Shown: piece by piece, positions 54,033 through 64,000 of the stretch
How positions within the stretch are numbered: position 1 is the stretch's first letter
Layout of the letters: every line of letters begins with the position of its first letter
From: Acholoe squamosa
Taxonomy: Eukaryota; Annelida; Polychaeta; Phyllodocida; Polynoidae
NCBI GenBank assembly: GCA_949317995.1
Contig: OX439049.1
Coordinates: forward strand, 868,001 to 932,000
DNA length: 64,000 nt
Direction: 5' to 3'
Made by a program: the position numbers and the translations under genes
Notes under the pieces: model-generated
Told to the model about the DNA's origin: nothing
The model's input: the letters and a program-made list of their open reading frames with translations, nothing else
The model's database searches: none

Positions 54033-56468
54033 GCAGGATGCACTGTATCATGGTAACTAAGGGCAGGATGCACTGTAGTATGACAACTAATGGGCAGGAT
54101 GCACTGTAGTATGACAACTAATGGGCAGGATGCACTGTAGTATGACAACTAATGGGCAGGATGCACTGTAACATGGAAACTAATGGGCATGATGCACTGT
54201 ATCATGGTAACTAAGGGCAGGATGCACTGTAGCATGACAACTAATGGGCAGGATGCACTGTAGCATGACAACTAATGGGCAGGATGCACTGTATCATGGA
54301 AACTAATGGGCAGGATGCACTGTACCATGGTAACTAAGGGCAGGACGCACTGTATCATGGTAACTAAGGGCAGGATGCACTGTATCATGGTAACTAAGGG
54401 CAGGATGCACTGTATCATGACAACTAATGGGCAGGATGCACTGTAGTATGACAACTAATGGGCAAAATACACTGTATCATGGTAACTAATGGGCAGGATG
54501 CACTGTAGTATGACAACTAATGGGCAGGATGCACTGTAGTATGACAACTAATGGGCAGGATGCACTGTAGTATGACAACTAATGGGCAGGATGCACTGTA
54601 GTATGACAACTAATGGGCAGGATGCACTGTAGTATGACAACTAATGGACCGGATGCACTGTAGCATGACAACTAATGGGAAGGAAGCACTGTATCAAGAC
54701 AACTAATGGGCAGGATGCACTGTAGTATGATAACTAATGGGCCGGATGCACTGTAGCATGACAACTAATGGGTAGGAAGCACTGTATCATGGAAACTAAT
54801 GGACAAGATGCACTGTATCATGGTAACTAATGGGCAGGATGCACTGTACCATGACAACTAATGGGCAGGATGCACTATAGTATGACAACTAATGGGCAGG
54901 ATGCACTGTAGTATGACAACTAATGGGCAGGATGCACTGTATCATGACAACTAATGGGCAGGATGCACTGTAGTATGACAACTAATGGGCAGGATGCACT
55001 GTAGTATGACAACTAATGGGCAGGATGTACTGTAGCATGACAACTAATTAGCAGGATACACTGTATCATGGTAACTAATGGGCAGGATGCACTGTAGTAT
55101 GACAACTAATGGGCAGGATGCACTGTAGTATGACAACTAATGGGCAGGATGCACTGTATCATGGTAACTAATGGGCAGGATGCACTGTAGTATGACAACT
55201 AATGGGCAGGATGCACTGTAGCATGACAACTAATGGGCAGGATGCACCATAGTATGGTAACTAATGGGCAGGATGCACTGTAGCATGACAACTAATGGGC
55301 AGGATGCACTGTAGCATGACAACTAATGGGCAGGATGCACTGTAGTATGACAACTAATGGGCAGGATGCACTGTATCATGGTAACTAATGGGCAGGATGC
55401 ACTGTAGTATGGTAACTAATGGGCAGGATGCACTGTAGTATGACAACTAATGGGCAGGATGCACTGTATCATGGTAATTAATGGGCAGGATGCACTGTAG
55501 TATGACAACTAATGGGCAGGATGCACTGTAGTATGACAACTAATGGGCAGGATGCACTGTAGTATGACAACTAATGGGCAGGATGCACTGTATCATGACA
55601 ACTAATGCGCAGGATGCACTGTATCATGGAAACTAATGGGCAGGATGCACTGTATCATGGTAACTAAGGGCAGGATGCACTGTAGTATGACAACTAATGG
55701 GCAGGATGCACTGTATTATGACAACTAATGGGCAGGATGCACTGTAGTATGACAACTAATGGGCAGGATGCACTGTAACATGGAAACTAATGGGCATGAT
55801 GCACTGTATCATGGTAACTAAGGGCAGGATGCACTGTAGCATGACAACTAATGGGCAGGATGCACTGTAGCATGACAACTAATGGGAAGGATGCACTGTA
55901 TCATGGAAACTAATGGGCAGGATGCACTGTACCATGGTAACTAAGGGCAGGATGCACTGTATCATGGTAACTAAGGGCAGGATGCACTGTATCATGGTAA
56001 CTAAGGGCAGGATGCACTGTAGTATGACAGCTAATGGGCAGGATACACTGTAGTATGACAACTAATGGGCAGGATACACTGTAGTATGACAACTAATGGG
56101 CAGGATGCACTGTATCATGACAACTAATGGGCAGGATGCACTGTAGTATGATAACTAATGGGTAGGATGCACTGTATCATGGTAACTAAGGGCAGGATGC
56201 ACTGTACCATGACAACTAATGGGCAGGATGCACTGTATCATGACAACTAATGGGCAGGATGCACTGTAGTATGACAACTAATGGGCAGGATGCACTGTAG
56301 TATGAAAACTAATGGGCAGGATGCACTGTAGTATGTTAACTAATGGGCAGGATGCACTGTATCATGACAACTAATGGGCAGGATGCACTGTAGTATGACA
56401 ACTAATGGGCAGGATGTACTGTAGCATGACAACTAATTAGCAGGATACACTGTATCATGGTAACTAAT
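54033..56468. repeat. 31-bp satellite, about 79 copies, embedded in the 41-bp array
   Basis: Unit GGCAGGATGCACTGTAGTAT + GACAACTAATG (31 bp), with 30-bp GGTAACTAAGGGCAGG variants. The segment near 54177-54410 recurs almost unchanged near 55784-56015 (offset 1,607 bp). The array is bounded on both sides by family B units (…GGTGTGATGG | CAGGATGC at the left, CTAATGG | TATCTACAGG at the right). Confidence 0.97.
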
Positions 56469-59400
56469 GGTATCTACAGGTGTGTAGGTGTCATGTATGA
56501 TACATGTATTGTATCTACAGGTGTGTAGGTGCCATGTATGATACACGTATTGTATCTACAGGTGTGTAGGTGCCATGTATGATACATGTAGTGTATCTAC
56601 AGGTGTGTAGGTGTCATGTATGATACATGTATTGTATCTAAAGGTGTGTAGGTGTCATGTACGATACATGTAGTGTATCTACAGGTGTGTAGGTGTCATG
56701 TATGATACATGTATTGTATCTACAGGTGTGTAGGTGTCATGTATGATACATGTAGTGTATCTATAGGTGTGTAGGTGTCGTGTATGATACATGTAGTGTA
56801 TCTACAGGTGTGTAGGTGCTATGTATGATACATGTATTGTATCTGCAGGTGTGTAGGTGCCATGTATGATACATGTATTGTGTCCACAGGTGTGTAGGTG
56901 CTAAGTATGATACATGTAGTATATCTACAGGTGTGTAGGTGCCATGTATGATACATGTAGTATATCTACAGGTGTGTAGGTGCCATGTATGATACATGTA
57001 GTGTATCTACAGGTGTGTAGGTGCTATGTATGATACATGTATTGAATCTGCAGGTGTGTAGGTGCCATGTACGATACATGTATTGTATCTACAGGTGTGT
57101 AGGTGTCGTGTATGATACATGTATTGTATCTGCAGGTGTGTAGGTGCCATGTATGATACATGTTTTGTATCTGCAGGTGTGTAGGTGGCATGTATGATAC
57201 ATGTAGTGTATCTACAGGTGTGTAGGTGTCATATATGATACATGTAGTGTATCTACAGGTGTGTAGGTGCTATGTATTATACATGTTTTGTATCTACAGG
57301 TGTGTAGGTGTCATGTATGATACATGTAGTGTATCTACAGGTGTGTAGGTGCTAAGTATGATACATGTATTGTATCTACAGGTGTGTAGGTGTAATGTAT
57401 GATACATGTAGTGTATCTACAGGTGTGTAGGTGGCATGTATGATACATGTATTGTATCTACAGGTGTGTATGTGTCATGTATGATACATGTATTGTATCT
57501 ACAGGTGTGTAGGTGTAATGTATGATACATGTAGTGTATGTACAAGTGTGTAGGTGCCATGTATGATACATGTAGTGTATCTACAGGTGTGTAGGTGCCA
57601 TGTACGATATATGTATTGTATCTACAGGTGTGTAGGTGCTATGTATGATACATGTAGTGTATCTACAGGTGAGTAGGTGCCATGTATGATACATGTAGTG
57701 TATCTACAGGTGTGTAGGTGCCATGTATGATACATGTAGTGTATCTATAGGTGTGTAGGTGCCATGTATGATACATGTAGTATATCTACAGGTGTGTAGG
57801 TGCCATGTATGATACATGTAGTATATCTACAGGTGTGTAGGTGCCATGTACGATATATGTATTGTATCTACAGGTGTGTAGGTGTTATGTATGATACATG
57901 CAGTGTATCTACAGGTGTGTAGGTGTAATGTATGATAAATGCAGTGTATCTACAGGTGTGTAGGTGTAATGTATGATACATGTATTGTATCTACAGGTGT
58001 GTAGGTGTTCTGTACGATACATGTAGTGTATCTACAGGTGTGTAGGTGCCATGTACGATACATGTAGTATATCTACAGGTGTGAGGTGCCATGTATAATA
58101 CATGTAGTGTATCTATAGGTGTGAGGTGCCATGTATAATACATGTAGTGTATCTACAGGTGTGTAGGTGCCATGTATGATACATGTAGTATATCTACAGG
58201 TGTGTAGGTGCCATGTATGATACATGTAGTATATCTACAGGTGTGTAGGTGCCATGTATGATACATGTAGTATATCTACAGGTGTGTAGGTGTCATGTAT
58301 GATACATGTAGTGTATCTACAGGTGTGTAGGTGTCGTGTATTATACATGTAGTGTATCTACAGGTGTGTAGGTGCCATGTATGATACATGTAGTGTATGT
58401 ACAGGTGTGTAGGTGGTATGTATGATACATGTAGTATATCTACAGGTGTGTAGGTGCCATGTATGATACATGTAGTATATCTACAGGTGTGTAGGTGCCA
58501 TGTACGATATATGTATTGTATCTACAGGTGTGTAGGTGTTATGTACTATACATGTGTTGTATCTACAGGTGTGTAGGTGCCATGTATGATACATGTATTG
58601 TATCTACAGGCGTGTAGGTGCCATGTACGATACATGTAGTGTATCTACAGGTGTTTAGGTGTAATGTATGATACATGTAGTGTATCTACAGGTGTGTAGG
58701 TGCCATTTACGATACATGTATTGTATCTACAGGTGTGTGTAGATGCCATGTACGATACGTGTATTGTATCTACAGGTGTGTAGGTGCCATGTACGATACA
58801 TGTATTGTATCTACAGGTGTGTAGGTGCCATGTATGATACATGTAGTATATCTACAGGTGTGTAGGTGCCATGTATGATACATGTAGTATATCTACAGGT
58901 GTGTAGGTGCCATGTATGATACATGTATTGTATCTACAGGTGTGTAGGTGTCGTGTATTATACATGTAGTGTATCTACAGGTGTGTAGGTGCCATGTATG
59001 ATACATGTAGTGTATGTACAGGTGTGTAGGTGGTATGTATGATACATGTAGTATATCTACAGGTGTGTAGGTGCCATGTATGATACATGTAGTATATCTA
59101 CAGGTGTGATGGTGTTGTGTATTATACATGTAGTATATCTACAGGTGTGTAGGTACCATGTATGATACATGTAGTGTATCTACAGCTGTGTAGGTGCCAT
59201 GTATGATACATGTAGTGTATCTACAGGTGTGTAGGTGCCATGTACGATACATGTGTTGTATCTTTAGGTGTGTAGGTACCATGTACGATACATATATTGT
59301 ATCTACAGGTGTGTAGATGTCATGTATGATACATATATTGTATGTACAGGTGTGTAGGTGTCATGTATGATATAAGTATTGTATCTCCAGGTGTGTAGGT

Positions 59401-60645
59401 GCCATGTACGATACATGTATTGTATCTACAGGTGTGTAGGTGTCATGTACGATACATGTATTGTATCTACAGGTGTGTAGGTGTCATGTACGATACATGT
59501 ATTGTATCTACAGGTCTGTAGGTGTCATGTACGATACATGTATTGTATCTACAGGTGTGTAGGTGCCATGTATGATACATGTATTGTATCTACAGGTGTG
59601 TAGGTGTCATATACGATACATGTATTGTATCTGCAGGTGAGTAGGTGCCATGTATGATACATGTATTGTATCTACAGGTGTGTAGGTGTAATGTATGATA
59701 CATGTATTGTATCTGCAGGTGTGTAGGTGCCATGTACTATACATATATTGTATGTACAGGTGTGTAGGTGCCATGTATGATACATGTATTGTATCTACAG
59801 GTGTGTAGGTACCATGTATGATACATGTATTGTATCTACAGGTGTGTAGGTGTCATGTATGATACATGTATTGTATCTACAGGTGTGTAGGTGTCATGTA
59901 TGATACATGTATTGTATCTACATGTGTAGGTGCCATGTATGATACATGTATTGTATCTACAGGTGTGTAGGTGCCATGTATGATACATGTATTGTATCTA
60001 CAGGTGTGTAGGTGTCATGTATGATACATGTATTGTATCTACAGGTGTGTAGGTGTCATGTATGATACATGTATTGTATCTACAGGTGTGTAGGTGCCAT
60101 GTATGATACATGTATTGTATCTACAGGTGTGTAGGTGCTATGTATGATACATGTATTGTATCTGCAGGTGTGTAGGTGCCATGTATGATACATGTATTGT
60201 GTCCACAGGTGTGTAGGTGCTAAGTATGATACATGTTTTGTATCTACAGGTGTGTAGGTGGCATGTATGATACATGTATTGTATCTACAGGTGTGTAGGT
60301 GTCATGTATGATACATGTATTGTATCTACAGGTGTGTAGGTGCTTTGTATGATACATGTATTGTATCTGCAGGTGTGTAGGTGCCATGTATGATACATGT
60401 ATTGTATCCACAGGTGTGTAGGTGCTACGTATGATGCATGTTTTGTATCTACAGGTGTGTAGGTGTCATGTATGATATATGTATTGTGTCTACAGGTGTG
60501 TAGGTGCTACGTATGATACATGTAGTATATCTACAAGTGTGTAGGTGTCATGTATGATACATGTATTGTTTCTACAGGTGTGTAGGAGTCATGTATGATA
60601 CATGTAGTGTATCTACAGGTGTGTAGGTGTAGTATATGATACATA
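56469..60645. repeat. 41-bp satellite, family B, second block (about 102 copies)
   Basis: Same unit as 50868-54032. Rare variants are shared with the first block: TTGTATCTTTAGG occurs at about 52989, 59256 and 63890, and GTGAGGTGCCATGTATAATA at about 52308, 53620, 58081 and 58120. These tie blocks together as copies of one another. Confidence 0.97.
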
Positions 60646-61032
60646 AGCAAAGGTTCACGAGTTGGAGGAATGTCGGGGGGTTATCGCACGCGCCGATCAG
60701 GTGCCGTATCGCACGACGCCCGCAGGGCGGAGTGCGATGCGGCACCTGATCGGCAAGTGCGATAACCCCCCGACATTCCTCCAACGAGTGTGCCTTTGCA
60801 TTTATTTCATGTAATTTTGATCTAAAACAGCTGAATTACAATAGAATTTACCAGAATTACTCCCCGTGCGCATTGTTTACATCGCCATCTTGGAGCTATG
60901 ACGTCACTAAGTAGTCACGTGACCTCGGCGTGTGATATTTTCGCGGGTTATCGCACGGGGGGTGTGCGATCCGGCCGATCAAGTGCTAGAGCTATGGGCT
61001 GTCAATATCTCGGGCGTATCAACATGAAATAA
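60646..61032. mobile_element. Non-satellite insert with GC-rich hairpin and promoter-like motifs, copy 1
   Basis: About 387 bp interrupting the 41-bp array. It starts with a 125-bp hairpin (60661-60785). A 14-bp inverted repeat, CATTTATTTCATGT (60799-60812) and its complement (61022-61035), brackets the rest. Within lie GCCATCTTGG (60884-60893, YY1 type), TGACGTCA (60899-60906, CRE) and GTCACGTGAC (60914-60923, E-box). GGGTTATCGCAC and GGCCGATCAAGTGC near the right end repeat hairpin-arm sequences. No coding region is recognised. Confidence 0.7.
60661..60785. repeat. 125-bp near-perfect hairpin, copy 1
   Basis: Left arm 60661-60714 pairs with right arm 60732-60785: 29 bp perfect, a 2-base mismatch, 15 bp perfect, a 1-base mismatch, then 7 bp. 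The loop contains GCCC-GCA-GGGC, itself a small stem. Confidence 0.95.
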
Positions 61033-61855
61033 ATGTATTGTATCTGCAGGTGTGTAGGAGTCATGTATGATACATGTAGTGTATCTACAGGTGTGTAGGT
61101 GTCGTGTATGATACATGTATTGTATCTGCAGGTGTGTAGGTGCAATGTATGATACATGTTTTGTATCTGCAGGTGTGTAGGTGCCATGTATGATACATGT
61201 AGTGTATCTACAGGTGTGTAGGTGTCGTGTATGATACATGTAGTGTATCTACAGGTGTGTAGGTGCCATGTATGATACATGTAGTGTATCTATAGGTGTG
61301 TAGGTGCCATGTATGATATATGTAGTATATCTACAGGTGTGTAGGTGTCATGTATGATACATGTATTGTATCTGCAGGTGTGTAGGTGTCGTGTATGATA
61401 CATGTAGTGTATCTACAGGTGTGTAGGTGGCATGTATGATACATGTAGTGTATCTACAGGTGTGTAGGTGCTATGTATTATACATGTTTTGTATCTACAG
61501 GTGTGTAGGTGTCATGTATGATACATGTAGTGTATCTACAGGTGTGTAGGTGTAATGTATGATACATGTAGTGTATCTACAGGTGTGTAGGTGCCATGTA
61601 TGATACATGTAGTGTATCTATAGGTGTGTAGGTGCCATGTATGATACATGTAGTATATCTACAGGTGTGTAGGTGCCATGTATGATACATGTAGTATATC
61701 TACAGGTGTGTAGGTGCCATGTACGATATATGTATTGTATCTACAGGTGTGTAGGTGTTATGTATGATACATGTATTGTTTCTACAGGTGTGTAGGAGTC
61801 ATGTATGATACATGTAGTGTATCTACAGGTGTGTAGGTGTAGTATATGATACATA
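61033..61855. repeat. 41-bp satellite, family B, third block
   Basis: About 20 units between the two inserts, part of the 1,210-bp duplicated unit. Confidence 0.97.
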
Positions 61856-62985
61856 AGCAAAGGTTCACGAGTTGGAGGAATGTCGGGGGGTTATCGCACG
61901 CGCCGATCAGGTGCCGTATCGCACGACGCCCGCAGGGCGGAGTGCGATGCGGCACCTGATCGGCAAGTGCGATAACCCCCCGACATTCCTCCAACGAGTG
62001 TGCCTTTGCATTTATTTCATGTAATTTTGATCTAAAACAGCTGAATTACAATAGAATTTACCAGAATTACTCCCCGTGCGCATTGTTTACATCGCCATCT
62101 TGGAGCTATGACGTCACTAAGTAGTCACGTGACCTCGGCGTGTGATATTTTCGCGGGTTATCGCACGGGGGGTGTGCGATACGGCCGATCAAGTGCTAGA
62201 GCTATGGGCTGTCAATATCTCGGGCGTATCAACATGAAATAAATGTATTGTATCTGCAGGTGTGTAGGAGTCATGTATGATACATGTAGTGTATCTACAG
62301 GTGTGTAGGTGTCGTGTATGATACATGTATTGTATCTGCAGGTGTGTAGGTGCAATGTATGATACATGTTTTGTATCTGCAGGTGTGTAGGTGCCATGTA
62401 TGATACATGTAGTGTATCTACAGGTGTGTAGGTGTCGTGTATGATACATGTAGTGTATCTACAGGTGTGTAGGTGCCATGTATGATACATGTAGTGTATC
62501 TATAGGTGTGTAGGTGCCATGTATGATATATGTAGTATATCTACAGGTGTGTAGGTGTCATGTATGATACATGTATTGTATCTGCAGGTGTGTAGGTGTC
62601 GTGTATGATACATGTAGTGTATCTACAGGTGTGTAGGTGGCATGTATGATACATGTAGTGTATCTACAGGTGTGTAGGTGCTATGTATTATACATGTTTT
62701 GTATCTACAGGTGTGTAGGTGTCATGTATGATACATGTAGTGTATCTACAGGTGTGTAGGTGTAATGTATGATACATGTAGTGTATCTACAGGTGTGTAG
62801 GTGCCATGTATGATACATGTAGTGTATCTATAGGTGTGTAGGTGCCATGTATGATACATGTAGTATATCTACAGGTGTGTAGGTGCCATGTATGATACAT
62901 GTAGTATATCTACAGGTGTGTAGGTGCCATGTACGATATATGTATTGTATCTACAGGTGTGTAGGTGTTATGTATGATACATGTA
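61760..62985. repeat. 1,210-bp tandem segmental duplication, copy 2
   Basis: Matches 60550-61775. Identity ends near 62985, where copy 1 reads GTATTGTTTCTAC and copy 2 reads GTAGTGTATCTAC. Confidence 0.95.
61856..62242. mobile_element. Non-satellite insert with GC-rich hairpin and promoter-like motifs, copy 2
   Basis: Same as 60646-61032, with hairpin at 61871-61995, YY1-type site at 62094, CRE at 62109 and E-box at 62124. Confidence 0.7.
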
Positions 62986-64000
62986 GTGTATCTACAGGTG
63001 TGTAGGTGTAATGTATGATACATGTATTGTATCTACAGGTGTGTAGGTGTCATGTATGATACATGTATTGTATCTACAGGTGTGTAGGTGTAATGTATGA
63101 TACATGCAGTGTATCTACAGGTGTGTAGGTGTAATGTATGATACATGTATTGTATCTACAGGTGTGTAGGTGTTATGTACTATACATGTGTTGTATCTAC
63201 AGGTGTGTAGGTGCCATGTATGATACATGTATTGTATCTACAGGCGTGTAGGTGCCATGTACGATACATGTAGTGTATCTACAGGTGTGTAGGTGTAATG
63301 TATGATACATGTAGTGTATCTACAGGTGTGTAGGTGCCATTTACGATACATGTATTGTATCTACAGGTGTGTGTAGATGCCATGTACTATATGTGTATTG
63401 TATCTACAGGTGTGTAGGTGCCATGTACGATACATGTATTGTATCTACAGGTGTGTAGGTGCCATGTACGATACATGTATTGTATCTACAGGTGTGTAGG
63501 TGCCATGTACGATACATGTATTGTATCTACAGGTGTGTAGGTGTCATGTATGATACATGTAGTGCATCTACAGGTGTGTAGGTGTCATGTATGATACATG
63601 TAGTGTATCTACAGGTGTGTAGGTGTCATATATGATACATGTATTGTATCTACAGGTGTGTAGGTGCCATGTACGATACATGTATTGTATCTATAGGTGT
63701 GTAGGTGCCATGTACGATACATGTATTTTATCTACAGGTCTGTAGGTGTCATGTATGATACATGTAGTGTATCTACAGGTGTGTAGGTGCCATGTATGAT
63801 ACATGTAGTGTATCTACAGGTGTGTAGGTGCCATGTATGATACATGTATTGTATCTACAGGTGTGTAGGTGCCATGTATGATACATGTGTTGTATCTTTA
63901 GGTGTGTAGGTACCATGTACGATACATATATTGTATCTACAGGTGTGTAGGTGTCATGTATGATACATGTAGTGTATCTACAGGTGTGTAGGTGCCATGT
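62243..64000. repeat. 41-bp satellite, family B, fourth block (runs off the window)
   Basis: About 43 units to the last base. The TTGTATCTTTAGG marker variant occurs near 63890. The array continues beyond the window. Confidence 0.97.

Larger units (their letters stand above)
60550..61775. repeat. 1,210-bp tandem segmental duplication, copy 1
   Basis: The sequence from about 60550 repeats from about 61760 with an offset of exactly 1,210 bases, including satellite units and the embedded non-satellite insert. The only difference I found is C versus A in GTGCGAT(C/A)CGGCC. Confidence 0.95.

Noticed and set aside
60572..60784. 70-codon minus-strand frame over the hairpin (repeated at 61782-61994)
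   Set aside because: It runs from hairpin into satellite sequence; the apparent conservation is due to the 1,210-bp DNA duplication.
51160..62490. Minus-strand frames of 60-92 codons in the 41-bp and 31-bp satellites
   Set aside because: Same repeat artefact; they track unit variants and end at any indel.

Overview
The window is eukaryotic and almost certainly from an invertebrate animal. It has a split glycosyltransferase gene with a consensus GT donor and AG acceptor, retroelements of several metazoan classes, a tRNA-derived SINE with a target-site duplication, a wrecked Polinton, and many minisatellite arrays. It has no bacterial operons or Shine-Dalgarno logic. Minisatellite richness with Polintons, Penelope-like elements and GT31 genes would suit a cephalochordate (amphioxus) or another marine invertebrate; this is inference and the sequence does not settle the species.

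Region 1 (1-10859) is the 3' three quarters of an apparently intact Ty3/gypsy-type LTR retrotransposon: gag (5' end outside the window), pol in the -1 frame (protease, reverse transcriptase, RNase H, integrase with a GPF module and an AT-hook-like tail), a structured 0.5-kb inter-ORF segment, a large third ORF that is not an obvious envelope, a polypurine-like tract and a 364-bp 3' LTR. Region 2 (10860-17600) holds four unrelated minisatellites (48, 18/20, 46 and 17/18 bp). Region 3 (17600-22900) is mostly unrecognised single-copy DNA with a degenerate repeat block and a TA-flanked DNA element into which a SINE has inserted. Region 4 (22900-32750) is a transposon graveyard: a decayed Polinton/Maverick (adenain-like protease, jelly-roll capsid protein, protein-primed DNA polymerase B) and, on the minus strand, a decayed Penelope-like element with an RT/GIY-YIG ORF and an upstream ORF1.

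Region 5 (33200-36500) holds the likely host genes: a small RIIa-domain protein (plus strand, last exon) and, converging on it, a two-exon type II membrane GT31 (beta-1,3-galactosyltransferase-like) gene. Region 6 (36500-48500) has further tandem repeats (81, 56, 96, 175 and 68 bp; the 175-bp one carries an RFX X-box-like palindrome) and a decayed LINE on the minus strand. The LINE's ORF1 carries a NADAR (YbiA-like) domain, and its ORF1-ORF2 interval holds two back-to-back MITE-like elements forming a 44-bp perfect palindrome.

Region 7 (49000-64000) is satellite DNA: a 41-bp family, a second probably related 41-bp family, a 31-bp family embedded in the second one, and a recent 1,210-bp tandem duplication carrying a GC-rich hairpin and a YY1/CRE/E-box cluster. 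Only gag, pol, ORF3, the GT31 gene and the RIIa exon look intact; the other coding signals are broken transposon genes. Long reading frames inside tandem arrays are artefacts of repeat periodicity.
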